This document shows positions 1 through 12,032 of a stretch of DNA of 64,000 bases, piece after piece (position 1 is the stretch's first letter; every line of letters begins with the position of its first letter). The position numbers and the translations under genes were made by a program. Location of the stretch: positions 14,659,501-14,723,500 of the forward strand of contig NC_044590.1 in the NCBI RefSeq assembly GCF_901933205.1, read 5' to 3'. The notes under the pieces were generated by a model, which saw nothing but the letters and a program-made list of their open reading frames with translations, had not been told where the DNA came from and searched no databases. Origin of the DNA: Camarhynchus parvulus (taxonomy: Eukaryota > Chordata > Aves > Passeriformes > Thraupidae).

Positions 1-450
1 AAACCTCCAAGTGCTGGAAGTTTTTGTTGCAGAAAGATTGACCTTGTTTGTTTTCTACCTTGCAACAGCGACACTTTGTGACACATCACACTGCACATAG
101 TTGCTTGACACAGCCCATCTGCTGCTCACTATCAGGGTAGGCTTCTGAACTGAGCTGCTCTAGTGCTGAGCTTGGTGATAGAAGTGTTGCACCTGTGTTT
201 GCTGTAATGACACTTACCATGTGCTCCTTGATAGGTGTCTTTTATCAAGCTGCCTTTCAAATGGACGTGACCAAAGACTGTTGGTTGGATGCCTGATGTA
301 GTTCCTGTTGTCTTCATAAAGTGCCAGTATATTTTTTTTATGTTTCAGTGACCATACCTTTCTGATAATACCTTTCTTTTTAATCACATTTTTCTATTAG
401 CAAAATTTTTTTGTGTTTTTTGGTGGGGTGTTGTTTTTTATCGGTGACCG

Positions 451-453
<3 letters not shown>
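1..453. other. No recognisable feature
   Basis: AT-rich sequence with no convincing ORF, RNA gene or repeat that I can name. The 61-codon open frame on the minus strand at 132-317 has no features of a real protein. Confidence 0.5.
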
Positions 454-516
<63 letters not shown>

Positions 517-728
517 TTTTTGTTGTGAGTTTTTTTTTTTATTAATAATATTATTTTTATATTACAGATAATTGTATTTATTTTTTTTTTTTTTTTTTTA
601 TTATACATTATAAAAAAGGAAATTATATTTTTTGTGTAACAAACGGGGGAAGGGTGCCCGATGGGTGGTGGGGGGTTTTTTTTTTGTTTTACGTGGGACT
701 TTGGAGTGTGAAATTGGTATAAGATAAA

Positions 729-761
<33 letters not shown>
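454..761. repeat. T homopolymer / low-complexity tract
   Basis: An uninterrupted run of 62 T lies at 454-515. Further long T runs follow at about 580-599 and 733-761, separated by AT-rich sequence. It could be an expanded poly(A) tail read on the other strand, or partly an assembly artefact. The poly-lysine ORF on the minus strand is only a translation of this tract. Confidence 0.8.
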
Positions 762-904
762 GTAGGGGTAGAGGGAGGTGTGTGGTTGTTTGAGCACAAC
801 GTGTGTCACCATTTTTTTTAAATTATTTAAATATCTTATTTTTCTTATGTAACATTTTTGGGTTTTTTTTTTCTTCCTGGACTTTTCCCTTTGTTTTCCA
901 GCAA

Positions 905-3725
905 TGTGGATGGTGGTGTTTCAGTATCTGAGTGAGCCTAGGTTCAGTGAGATCCAAAAAAAAAGCAGAGCCAGTTGTCCATCATTGTTAATTTTGTTCG
1001 CTTTTTTAAACACATCCAGGGATGGTGACTCCACCACCTCCCTGGGCAGACCATTCCAGTACTTTATCACCCTTTCTGTAAAAAACTTTTTCCTATTATC
1101 AAACCTATAATTTCCCCTGATGTAGCTTGAGACTGTGTCCTTGGGTTCCGTCAGTTGCTGCCTGGAGAAAGAGACCAACCCCCACCTGACTACAACCACC
1201 TTTCAGGAAGTTGTAGAGAGTGATAAGGTGGCCTCTGAGTCTCCTTTTCTCCAGGCTGAACAGCCCCAGCTCCCTCAGTCATTCCTCACAGGATTTGTGT
1301 TCCCAGCCCCTCCCAGCCTCGTTGCCTCCTCTGGATGCCCTTAAGCATCTCAACATCCTTTCTAAACTGAGGGGCTCGGAACTGGACACAGCACTCAAGG
1401 TGTGCCCTCACCAGCGCCGAGTATAGGGGAAGGGATGACCTCCCTGCTCCTGTTGGCCACACAATTCCTGATACAGGCCAGGATGCCATTGGCTTTCTTG
1501 GCCACCAGGGCACACTGCTGGCTCATGTTCAGCCAGTGTCAAACAGTAACCCCAAGTCCTTTTCTGCCTGGGCACTGTCCAGCCACACCATCCCCAGCCT
1601 ATAACATTGCAGGGGGTTATTGTGGCCAAAATGCAGGGCTCAATATTTGTATTTATTAAACTTCACCTTGTTAGACTCTGACCATCCATCCAACCATTCC
1701 AGATCTCTCTGCAGAACCCTCCTACCCTCCAAGAGATCAACACACGCTCCCAGCTTAGTGTCGTCTGCAAACTTACTAATGAAAGACTCAATCCCCTCAT
1801 CCATGGCATCAATGAAGATATTGAACAGAGCTGGCCCCAGCCCAGAGCCCTGAGGGTCACCCCTGGTGCCTGGCTGCCAGCTGGATGCAGCACTGCTCAC
1901 CACCACTCTCTGGGCCCAACCAGCCAGTTCTAAACCCAGCACAGAGTGCTCCTGCCCAAGCCACGGGCTGCAGGTTTTCCAGGAGTGTGCTGCTGGAGAC
2001 AGTGCCAAAGGCCTTGCTGGAGTCCAGGCACACAATATCAACAGCCTTTTCTGCATCGACCAGGTGGGTCACTTGGTCATAAAAGGAGACCAGGTTGGTC
2101 AAACACGACCTACCCCTCCTAAACTCCTGCTGGCTGGGTCTGATAGCCTGACCATCCTGTAAGCGCTGTGTGATGACACTCCGTATAAACTCTTCTGTAA
2201 CCTTACTGGGAACTGAGGTCAGGCTTACTGGCCTATAATTAACAGGATCCTCCTTTCCACACTTTTTGTGAATGGTTGTCACATTGGCCAGCTTCCAGTC
2301 ATCTGGAACCTCATCAGCGAGCCGGGACTGTTGGTAAATGATGGAGAGCAGTTTCGCAAGCTCATCTGCCTGCTCTCTCATCACCCTGGGATGGATCCCA
2401 TCTGGACCCATGGATTTATGAACATCCAAGCAGCTCAGTTCTCTGACTGCCTCCTCTTGGATAATGGGGGACCATTCTGCTCCCTGATATCATTGAGCAG
2501 CCTAAGAGGACAGTTGTCTTGAAGGCAAGCCTTCCCACTAAAAACTGAGGCAAAGAAGGTGTTAAGCACCTCTGCCTTCTTCTCATCTGCAGTTACTAAG
2601 TTCCCTTCTGCATCTAATAAACAACAAAGGTTGATCTTACTCTTCCTTTTACCATTAATATATTTATAAAGGCATTTTTTATTATCCTTTACAAAAGTCA
2701 ACGTTTTAAGTTCAAGCTGAGCTTTGGCCTCCCTAATTTTTTTTCCCATGTGCTCTAGCAGCCCCCTTGAATACTTCCTGAGAGACCTGACCCTCCTTCC
2801 AAAGATAATTCATCCTTTTTTTCTATTCCTAAGTTCCTCCAAAATCTTCTTGCCCGTCCAGGCTGGACATTTGCCTTGTTGACTCATCTTTCGGCACACA
2901 GGGACAGTCTGGTCCTGTGCCCTCAAGATCTCTGTTTTGAAGCTCACCCACCCTTCCTGAACTCCCTTGTTTTTAAGGGCTGCTTCCCAAGGAAGTCTCT
3001 GAATAAGTCTCCTGAATAGGACAAAGTCTGCCCTCCGGAAATCACATGTGAAAGCCTTATTAATGTTCCTTTTGATTTCAGCAAATATAGAGAATTTTAT
3101 AATTTTATTACTACTGTGCCCTAAGTGACTTCTGCCCACCATATCTCTGACCAGCCCATCTCTATTTGCAAATAACAGATCTAACATTGTCCCTCCCCTG
3201 GTGGGCTCACCCACCAGCTGTGACAAAAAGTTGTCCTCTGCAAACTCTAAAAATTTCCTGGATTACCTTTTTTCAGCTGTATTGAGTTCCCAAAAAATGT
3301 CCGGCAGGTTGAAATTGCCAGCAAGAAAAATGGCTGATGATCCAGAAACTTTCTCTAGCTGTTTATAGAATGAATTGTACCACCTCTTCCTTGTTGGGTG
3401 GACAATAACAGACTTCCAGTGGGATGTCAGCCTTGTTGGCCTTCCCCTTAATTCTTACCCGTAGGCATTCAACTTCATAAGTTTCAATGCCCATCATATC
3501 AAAAGCCTCCCAAAGTTGTAGCCATCCAGTGCAGCACTCCAGCCATGTGGGTCATGCCACCACATTTCTGTGATGGCAATTACATCATTGCTTTGCTGCT
3601 GTACCATGGCCTCCAGCTCTTGTTTGTAACCTGTGCTGCGTGTATTGGTATACCTGCACCTCAGCTGGGCTGCTGATTTCACTCCTGTCTCAGGCTTACC
3701 ATCCTTGGGCCTGCTTCCAGACAGC
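905..3725 (-). pseudogene. CR1 ORF2 remnant (endonuclease and reverse transcriptase)
   Basis: Segments in different frames line up in family order on the minus strand. 3494-3682 is the endonuclease N-terminus, with a VIAITEMWW stretch. 2810-3226 is the endonuclease C-terminus. 2435-2749 is the linker. 1857-2429 is the RT fingers and palm, with a NYRPVSLTSVPSK motif. 1640-2056 carries the RT catalytic FADDTKLG motif. 921-1199 is the C-terminal part, with [16 protein letters not shown]. The intact enzyme would nick target DNA and reverse transcribe its own RNA. Several frameshifts between the segments make this copy inactive. Confidence 0.9.
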
Positions 3726-3753
3726 CCAGATGCATCCCCTTTCCCCTTCAGAC

Positions 3754-4770
3754 CTAGTTTGATGTCCTTTCAACAAGTTCTGCCAGTTCATGAGCTAAAA
3801 ACCTTCTGTCCTTAACAGAGAGATGGAGCGCATCTGGTTCCAGTAGAGCAGGTGCTGTAAAAGTTGCCCCATGATCAAAGAACCCCAAATTCTGCTGATG
3901 ACACCAACCTTGGAGACACTCGTTGATAATGTGAGCTCTCCTATTCCTTTCACTGTTTTTCTCAGCCACCAAAGGGACTGAGGAAAAGACTACCTGTACC
4001 CCTATCCTATCAACCACTTGTCCCAGTGTCCTAAAGTCCCTTTTAATTGTCCTGACACTTCTCTTTTCAATCACATCACTGCCAGCCTGGAATATCTGCA
4101 GTGGGTAATAATCAGAGGGCTGAATCAGCCCAGGAAGTCACTCAGTGATATCCCAGGCCCCAGGGAGGCAGCAGACCTCTCTGTGGGGTGGGTCCCTCTT
4201 GACATGTGGGGCCCTCTGTTCCCCTTAGAAGGGAGCCACCCACTACAATTACCCTTCTTTTCTTCCTGATGCCAGAGGTGGTAATCTTTCTCACAGATGA
4301 GTCATAATTGGGAGGCTCACTGGGCAGATAATTTTCTTCTAAATCATCCGGCTGACTCTCTAGATAGAGGGGTTCATCCCTATTCTGAAGTGGCACCTGA
4401 CTTGGGGATGGGGGTCGGGAGGAATTTTCATTATTACCTCCTCAAGTAGGTATCCATTTCCACTCCCCTTCACCTACCAGGTGTCCTTCTATTGTCTGAC
4501 AGTGAGAGGCATGGGAGTTCTCTGACTCTTGGTGGGCTTGACTCAAGGATGGAAGGGCAAATCCACCCATCTATTTTCCTTTCACTCTCCTTGATACTCC
4601 TTAGTCTTTCAACTTCCTCTCTAAGCTCAGCCACCAGTGAAAGGAGATTGTTCACCTGTTCACACTGCAGGCGGGTTTCCTACACAACGCCCCCTGAAAC
4701 TGCTGCTAAGCTCAAACACTCTGCACAAGAATTGGTCTGGACAGATGCAACCTTTTTCGAGGGTTCCATT
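3754..4770 (-). pseudogene. CR1 ORF1 remnant (coiled coil and SGNH esterase-like)
   Basis: On the minus strand 4470-4655 gives a short leucine/glutamate coiled-coil-like segment (LVAELREEVERLRSI). 4142-4396 contains VVGGSLLRG, matching the serine-nucleophile block (GDSL type) of the esterase domain known from CR1 ORF1. 3754-4074 carries the C-terminal block with FFDHG and DALHLS. The pieces are in different frames, so the ORF is broken. The family protein is an RNA-binding and esterase-like partner of the ORF2 enzyme. The Asp that normally precedes the nucleophile Ser reads as Gly here. Confidence 0.75.
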
Positions 4771-4790
4771 TGATTATGTACACTTGTACT

Positions 4791-6410
4791 AACTACAGTT
4801 TTCGATCACGTAAAAACCATTAGTAACACAAACCCCAAAAACCACCAACCAACAGAAACACTGCAAACAACACACAGCTGCACCCCATCTACCATTACGT
4901 AGCTTGTGCTTGAAGGGCTGTGGGGCTAGAACCACTGCTGAGCCAAGGTGAATCTATTCTAGTTTTTTATTCAAACCTATTTTGACTATGTTATGTTCTC
5001 TCATGTTACATAAACAGCAGCCAGCTTCCTCTAGAGAAAGTTGGACTGTCTTTCTTGATGCCTAACCTGCAGCACCCCATTTTTTTGCACTTCTTGCACT
5101 AAGTCTTGCACTTCAAGACTTAGTCTTGAAGGAAACCGAGCAGCCTCTCATCTTGCGTGGCTGTCTAAACTGAAATGTGTTACAGGTGTGGAAGAGAGGG
5201 AGGAAAACTGCCAAGTCATCTCTGAGAAACTTCTCCCTTGGTTGAGAACATCCTTCACTTGTGTTTTCAGTTGCTTACCGCCTGTAGACAGAACTCTCTT
5301 TCTGTTATACATACAAGAAACCTAAGGCTTTTTTTTTTGTCTGTGTGTATTTTGAAGCCCATTTTACTGCTCCTTGTTAAACCTCTGCCAGTTCCCATGC
5401 AAAAGGGAGTGAGTGTTCTTTGTCTGCCCTGTAAAGAGTGAAGTCACTGTTCTGCAGCAAGCTGAGGTATCTCCAGGTATAGGACTCATTTATGGTAGAA
5501 GAGACCTTTCCTGTTTTGGGGAGGAAGAGGCCAAGAAGTGTTAGGGGCAGGTCTGAGTGGGGTCTGGGGGAGTTCTTTCCACTGTGGGAGCAGACTAGAA
5601 TTTGAAGGAGATGCTCCTTACCCACAGGTAAGTGGCTGAAATGTGAGCAAGAAAAGGGACACAAGTCCTGTAGTTGTAACTTAGGAGGAAGAGCTGCATG
5701 GGTATGGGCCCATGTGAAAAGCCATGGGAAGCTAAATTTAGAAGCTACTGACCTAGGATGGCAAAATTTTGCCTGTTTTCTGTCTTTTACTCTCCTCGGG
5801 GCTCCAGGTTTTAGAGGAAGTGCAGACAGCTGCTGAGCACTTTGGTGGAAGGATGGTAGGTCTGTTTCCTGCCACATGCTGCCCTGGGTGTAGCTGGAAT
5901 GCAGATTGATGGCACGGCACAGCTGTCAAGTTAGAGGAGAGGTCAGGTTATTTTCCTCAGGACAATGTGTTGTGCATGCTCTCTGTGTCCCCCAGTCACT
6001 GGCTTGATTTATCTTCCTGGTGAGCACAGGGAACACCCCAGAAATCTTTTTACCCTCGCCAAGATTAAACAAGCACCTTTATACTTGTGATCACCAAAGG
6101 TATTTCAGCCTCGGGGCTTTAAAAAAATCAAAAGCTGTTGCATGTGGGAGCTCAGTAGGGAGGGTTCCTTTTGCTTCCTGGACATGTGGCAATAAATATC
6201 GGTGACATTTCATGCCAGGCTATGCCACACTACCCAGCAGGCAGTGGGACATAATGCCTTTTTTGCCTGTATAACTGGTTGGGTTAATGGCCCTCCTTGA
6301 GGTCTAAAATACACAGGGGACAGTTTTGCTAAAAATGAGGCACTGTCTTCAGGTGGGTGCAGTCATGAGACTGCTCCAGGTGCTTGAGGAAGCCACAGAA
6401 ACTCCACAGT
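4791..6410. other. Intergenic sequence, nothing recognised
   Basis: No exon, RNA gene or named repeat is visible on either strand. The longest open frame is 166 codons on the minus strand (5377-5877). It has no recognisable motif and I do not support it as a gene. Confidence 0.4.
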
Positions 6411-7666
6411 GTTATAAATGATCAATCGAAAGCCAAATTATCAAAAATGTGAAAAGATTTTATTTTTCTTTTTCTGTGACCAAAATACAGTCCTCAAAAC
6501 CACCGCAGCCAAAGAGACAGCGTCGAGCCCGGGATTGGCACTGGGTGAACCTAGATCTGACTTCTATCGCATCAGATCTACCCCCATTCAGGAGCGCTGC
6601 TTTTTGCAGGGCTATTTTATACAGTTTTTTTATGCCCAAGACAGAGGAGTCCCAGTTTCTTTTGTAACTCTGCATATTCAAGACAGTTTCTTTCACTGTG
6701 CAGAGCTGGACAATTGCTGTTTCCTGGTTGATAGCCGGTGTTAATCGTGTCCAGGGAAGTCATGTATTCAGATGTATCTTTCTGGCGACTCCTGCTATCT
6801 TGATTGATGGTATCAACAGGGCAATGATTGTCCTTGGGCATCTTCTGATCACTCGGGATAGCGGTGATCATTGCGCTGGCCACGTCTATTCATAAGTTAA
6901 CTGAGTATTGTTCTCCTGCCACCTTCAGGAATCTCGGAATTCAAATAGACGTCTATCTTTGGGCTGCTTGTGGTCAGATACTCGTTTGGATTTCACAATC
7001 TTATAAAATACATCCTCTCTATGTGAGAAATGCATGTATTTTATGATTGGCTTTTCGCAAATATTAAAATGAATATTATATGTGTTGTGTTAGCAAGTAA
7101 TGCTGTATTAATTCTCTTAAGTACTGTATAGTTTTAGGTTATAAAAAATTGTTAAAATAGAAACTATGCTATATAAGATGCTTTGTTTAAAAGAAAGGAC
7201 TCGCAGCGAGATAGCAGCCACAGGACACCTAAATCTTTCAGAAGAGAAGAATTTATTGCTTTCCTGTCAGAAGAAACAAACTGCTTCCCGCCTCAAAGGC
7301 GCCATGGGTGTTAGAAGGGAGAAGTTGACACTGACCAGACAAAAACCCTGTGTTTGAATGGAATTTATGCATCATGTATGAAGTGTATGAATATGCAACA
7401 GGCTATTGCTCTTAAAGATTACTCCTTTTGTTAGAGGGGGGTCCTTTTTCCCCGGGCTCGTGCTGCCAGGAAAAAGGTACCCGGACGTCTGTAACTCTTT
7501 GTCTTTATTGTCTCATATTGTCCTAACTCACCTTGCACAAATTATTATTACTCTAATTGTATTACTATTTTTATAACAATTTTTTTATTACTATTAAACT
7601 TTTAAAACTTTGAAAACAAGTGATTGGCGTTTTTCACATCTATAAAGCATGAATTATTTCATAACA
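6411..7666 (-). mobile_element. Probable solo LTR interrupted by a second LTR
   Basis: The sequence begins TGTTATAAATG and ends TTTCATAACA, giving a TGTTAT/ATAACA inverted terminus around an LTR-sized body once the LTR at 7022-7638 and its target duplication are removed (about 635 bp left). An AATAAA signal on the minus strand near 6460 places the R region close to the left end, so the LTR points left. No matching target duplication is visible at the outer ends, which lowers confidence. Confidence 0.5.
7022..7638 (+). mobile_element. Solo LTR, family B copy 1 (4-bp TSD)
   Basis: The element runs from TGTGAGAAATG to TTTTTCACA with inverted TGTGA/TCACA ends. It is flanked by TCTA at 7018-7021 and 7639-7642, a 4-bp target duplication typical of ERV1 (gammaretrovirus-like) integration. 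A second copy in reverse orientation lies at 9968-10582. A TATA-like box (CTATATAAG) sits near 7168. There is no internal region, so it is a recombined solo LTR. Confidence 0.85.
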
Positions 7667-8067
7667 TATATTACCATAGGGATGTGCTTTCTTCTGACCG
7701 GCTTTGAGCAAGTACTGGATCCACTCAGCAGCAGGATAATTTGATGGTGTGGATGTCTCATTAAACTTCCTAAGTTGCACTCCTCACTCAACTCCACTGA
7801 TGACTGGATGTGGGGTCAGCACATTGAGCTTTTAGTCTGTTTTAAACTGATGAGCTCACTTGGGTTCACAAAAGTTTTGCCAAATGCTGTCAAGTCTGCC
7901 ATGTTTTGTTGTTGCATGGTCGTGCTGGTTTGGAAGTAAACTGGTGTGTCAAATGAACCCACTCAACAGCCTTAAGAGAGATTGTTATAAACAAAATTCT
8001 GCCAATTTTTTTTTTGTAGAAAAAGTTACAAAAGCAAGCAGACCAGTGTTGCTGCTGCAGTGCTACC
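7667..8067. other. No recognisable feature
   Basis: A stretch of about 400 bases between two LTRs. I see nothing in it that I can name. Confidence 0.4.
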
Positions 8068-8669
8068 TGTTGTTATGATAATCACAAGTCGTTAGAGTTA
8101 ATGGTTCTTTTTGTATCAGTAAAGGCCCTAGCTAGGGCTAAGTTAAGGTCTCTTCTCCCCAGACGGTGAAGGGAGGGTCCCTCCCTGGACAGTGAGGGGA
8201 AAGGACCAGACGTGGGAGGGGGGCATCAGAATATGCAAATTAATTTCGGGATCAGCATGCCATGGGAAGTGTCAAACTTACCGAAAAGACCCCAAAAACA
8301 ATGAGCCAATGCAGAGTTGGGAGATTGGAGTGATGCCTGGATGTGAGGAACAGAATGCTGAGCCAGCAGAGATGCTGTAAACCTTTGTGCCCCTTGCCCT
8401 GACTACAGAAGTCATCTTAAACCAGGACCTGGAGCCGGGAGGCGGGTGAAAGCAGAGCGGTCAGGGTTGTGCTCAAGCTTCCCACGAGCACTAGCCCCCC
8501 AGCTCTGCCCCTAGTGGGCAAAGCTGAGCTTATCCTCCTTCTCCGAGTCACCCTAAGAAAGAAGACGGAGACTGCAGACCTGTCAAGCTTCCCAGTCTTG
8601 AGCTGTTCACTTTTAGTAAAGGCATTAAAAGGAGAAAAGTCCCTTGCCCAGTTTATTTGAGAGGTTACA
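8068..8669 (+). mobile_element. Candidate solo LTR
   Basis: The stretch starts TGTTGTTATG (or three bases later) and ends GAGGTTACA. It has the size, G/C pattern and downstream AAAGGCATTAAAAGG-like signal of an LTR. I see no convincing target duplication and no second copy in the window, so this call rests on overall look only. Confidence 0.35.
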
Positions 8670-8875
8670 GGTCAGAGTTAAAATTTATTAAAGAGATGAT
8701 AATAAATACAATAATACAGAGAAAAGTGGTTTTAACCTACAACGACTGAATACAACCTGGCACCCTGTTGGTCAGGGTGATGGTACCAGTCCTGTCGAAG
8801 TTCTGGTCTTCCTCTAAATCTATCAAGTGGTGGTGCCAGAAGTTCCCAGGCCTAAAGATTTTACACACTCATGTT
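8670..8875 (-). mobile_element. Diverged LTR fragment related to the ERVL-like LTR
   Basis: The order of short blocks (GTCAGAGTTAA, then ATAATACAG, then GGCACCCTGT-TGGTCAGGGTG, then a CCAGTCC block) parallels the ERVL-like LTR at 45110-45230 and 50960-51080. It is much more diverged, so it is probably an older copy of a related family on the same strand. Confidence 0.45.
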
Positions 8876-9351
8876 TGTTAGGAAAATTAATCCACAGCGC
8901 CAGAGGTTTATGTCCGAAAAGGAAACAGAGGAGTCCTGTAGCTCTATTCATGAATGAAGGGGGAAGATAATGGGGCATTTTCCATAAGGTCTCTCAAAAT
9001 GATGGAGGATGCAGCCTCCTTTTTATCCTGATTTCCCAGCCAATTTTCCCTCTCTCTTTCCCAATTGGCTGAGGTACTTGAGAAGTACCGACTTCCCTAA
9101 TGGTCTAATACAGACCCCCTTCCAATGTGCACACCACACAACCCCGAGCCCCCACCCCTCTTTTCTTTATATCTCTGTTCTGTTTCTCTAAGTCCAAGAA
9201 TTTAGCAAAGCTTGGGTGAGCAACAGTGTCAATTGGTGGAATTCCTCTGGAATTTATGTTTCTTCCCATTGTTTTTTTCACCTATTGATATCTGGCCTTA
9301 TCTACAATCAGGCCCACAGTTTGTAAAGACACATCCCTCTCATTCCCTTCA
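8876..9351 (-). mobile_element. LTR family C copy 1
   Basis: It is collinear with the LTR at 15429-15931. Both begin TGTTAGGAAAATTAATCC, share the block around GAGGTTTATGTCC and CCTCCTTTTTATCCTGATTT, and end in CATTCC...TTCA. The length is 476 bp. The flanks (TGTT on the left, GGTT on the right) are only an imperfect 4-bp duplication. Orientation is taken from a TTTATT-like signal (AATAAA on the minus strand) in copy 2. Confidence 0.75.
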
Positions 9352-9967
9352 GGTTCAGGTGGGGATGCCCAGTACCTCTCTCAGGGCGGAGAGTTTCACA
9401 ATTCATGAGGTAACACTGTGTGAGTCATGGGATATTTTGAGAGTCCTTGATAGTTTAAGTGTTGCAGCTGCCCATACTGCTGTCCCATTGAGTCCTTTAT
9501 GGCCCATTAGCAGAGATGACCCCTGAGGCTCTCACCTCACCATCTGGGTGTGACTGTGCTGATGTTTCCTCAGTGGGAGTTATCACAGCTGAGTCATTGG
9601 CGTGAAGAAAAAGGAGCTCTGCCCTGTGTCACAGGGTTTGCCTCTCCTTCTTATTTAACACCCGGCTCATAGTTCTGAGGGGTCGGGTGTGCATTGGGCA
9701 GCTCCTGCAAATGATCCATCATCAACAGTTCATCAGAAATGGAGGGGTGTAGAATACACCTGTAGCTAGGACAGTGGTAAAACTGCATCCTCCTACAACA
9801 TGGAGCATGCTTCACCAACATGTACATGCTTCACGAACATGTACAACATACAGCATGCTTCCACCACCCCCAGCACTGCTTTTCAGATGGTCCAGGAAGT
9901 GCTTGCGTAAAAGGGGAATAAAGGGAATATCTGCAGGGCCCGCTTCGAAGCAACTGGCATTATGCAG
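9352..9967. other. No recognisable feature
   Basis: Unassigned sequence with a short direct repeat (ATGTACATGCTTCA-like units near 9817-9850). No gene seen. Confidence 0.4.
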
Positions 9968-10582
9968 TGTGAAAAACGCCAATCACTTGTTTTCAAAATT
10001 TTAAAAGTTTAATAGTAATAAAAATGGTTATAAAAATAGTAATACAATCAGAGTAATAATAATTTGGACAATCAGGATTTAAGACAATATGAGACAATAA
10101 AGACAAAGAGTTACAGACGTCTGGGTACCTTTTTCCAGGCAGCGCGGGCCCAGGAAAAAGGACAGCCTTTAACAAAAGGAGCAATCTTTAAGAGCAATAG
10201 CCGGTTGCATATTCATACACTTCATACTTGATGCATAAATTCTTATTCAAACACAGGATTTTTGACTGGTCAGTGTCAACTTCTCCCTTCTAACACCCAT
10301 GGCGCCTTTGAGGCGGGAAGCAGTTTGTTTCTTCTGATAGGAAAGCAATAAATTCTTCTCTTCTGAAAGATTTAGGTGTCCTGTGGCTGTTATCTCACTG
10401 CGAGTCCTTTCTTTTAAACAAAGCATCTTATATAGCATAGTTTCTATTTTAGCAATTTTTTATAACCTAAAACTATACAGTACTTAAGAGAATTAATACA
10501 GCATTACTTGCTAACACAACACATATAATATTCATTTTAATATTTGCGAAAAGCCAATCATAAAATACATGCATTTCTCACA
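9968..10582 (-). mobile_element. Solo LTR, family B copy 2 (4-bp TSD)
   Basis: This is the reverse complement of the LTR at 7022-7638 over its full length, with scattered differences and small indels. It is flanked by GCAG at 9964-9967 and 10583-10586. Its own target duplication shows an independent insertion, not an inversion of the first copy. Confidence 0.88.
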
Positions 10583-10689
10583 GCAGGTATGATTCACTCC
10601 TTGGTGTTTGTGGAGCTGAATAAGCTGCTCTGGCCTGCTGCAAAGCACTCTGTACAGCATGTGTGGATGGAGTTGTATGGCAAATCACG

Positions 10690-10900
10690 CTATGAAAAGC
10701 CAGTGTCCACAGAGAAACAGAAGAGTCCTGAAACTTTATTTCAATAGAGGGAGAGAGTCCACTTTTCTCTCTTGAGGATTTGCAGGCCACAGCCTCCTTT
10801 TATCCTAAACTCCTGGCCACATATTGCCCTCTTCCTCTGCCCGTTGGAAGGTACAGGAAGGTACAGCCCTCCTGAATTGCCTACCACATATTCCCCCTTG
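10690..10900 (-). mobile_element. Diverged fragment related to LTR family C
   Basis: Blocks such as ACAGAAGAGTCCTG, CTTTATTTCAATAGAGGGAGAG and CACAGCCTCCTTTTATCC follow the same order as in the LTRs at 8876 and 15429. Ends are not clear. Confidence 0.5.
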
Positions 10901-12032
10901 AACCTGTCATTTTACAGCAAAGTTCAGAAATTAAGGCTTGTGTAGATCCACTTGTCTGTTTCAGGAGCCAAATTGTCTGGGGTATGCAACAAACCAAAGT
11001 TAGTAGAGACATGAAGACCCATTTCAAGCGAACACCCATACCTTCAGTCATCAAATTCTTTGTAAAGACATTAGCACACATCTTTTCAATAACAAGTGTT
11101 TGGTACTGGGTGCTGAGAGGGAGAAGCAGACCCTCAGGAGGAAGAAATGCCCTCCAAAATCTGCTCAGCTCATGATTGTTCAACTGCTTTAATCTGGTCT
11201 GAATTTGTGCTTTGAAAGAACTCTGGCATCTCTATCAGCTCTCGAGTAGATAGGACTAGCTAGATTAGGCCTAGGGGCTGCATCAGGGAGCACAGCCAGC
11301 TTCTGGCACCATGTGCCCCAGGTCTCCCTCCTATCCCTCCTTGTGAGGTTGCCAGCACCCTGTGGAGCAGCTGAAGCTCCCATCCCACTGTCTGTGGATT
11401 GTCTCTGCCCTGCAGAGATCTGGCAGCTGGTGTGCTGTCCCAAAGTGCTCTGGCATCCCACCTCCACTGAGTAGTACCTGAGGTCGCTGCTCAGGAGGCT
11501 GCTGAGCATGTGCTGTTTCCTCATGTCAGAGGAGCCCAACCCTCACAATCTGAGCTGCCCTTTCCCACCCTCGCTCTGTTTGTTTTGGAGGGTTTTAGCT
11601 GCAGGACCTGTGATTTTGTGCTGGGGACAGTGCAGGGCTGGGGCTGAAAGCAGAGCCAGGCTCTGTATTCACAGACGGTGTTTCTCAGTTCTGAATTCAG
11701 CAGCCCATGTCCTTCCAAGCACCGGCTTCAACATGGCCATGTGATGGCTTCACTTCCCCTGCTGTTTCCTGCAGTGCTCCCTGGGGGTCCCTGTGGTCCA
11801 GGGCTGTCTTAGCCAGCAGAGGTGCATTCTGGGGGGCTCAGCCCGGTGGGTTGAGGGAGGGAGGCAGTACAGTCAGGGCTTCCCCTCCTCCCCGTGTGCC
11901 TCAGCAGGGGGTGCCCAGCCCATGGGCCACTGGGGTGTGGAGTGTCTGGCCGGACCGGCTGGGTGAATCGAGGTTGAGTCACTTTGGGCAGTGCACGCTG
12001 AGTGAGAGGCAGCAGGGGCCCCCACCAGCTGC
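10901..12032 (+). other. 5' flank of the ferlin gene
   Basis: No exon is recognised here. The last 300 bases before the start codon at 12033 are richer in G and C than the sequence further left, so the promoter and 5' UTR probably lie here. I cannot point to a defined core promoter. Confidence 0.35.

Larger units (their letters stand above)
905..4790 (-). mobile_element. CR1 LINE, nearly full length, decayed
   Basis: This non-LTR retrotransposon runs right to left. Reading the minus strand it contains an ORF1 remnant (about 4770-3754), then an APE-type endonuclease, a reverse transcriptase and the typical CR1 C-terminal segment ending near 905. CR1 is the dominant LINE of birds. Both ORFs are cut by stops and frameshifts, so it is a fossil. 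The length of about 3.9 kb is close to full length for the family. No target-site duplication was looked for successfully, as CR1 usually makes none or very short ones. The T-rich tract beyond 905 may mark the old 3' tail side. Confidence 0.9.

Noticed and set aside
438..812. 124-codon ORF on the minus strand rich in lysine
   Set aside because: It is only the translation of the poly(T) tract read as poly(A). No protein features.
7022..10582. Inverted repeat as a foldback transposon or a segmental inversion
   Set aside because: Each arm has LTR ends and a separate 4-bp target duplication, so two LTR insertions explain it.
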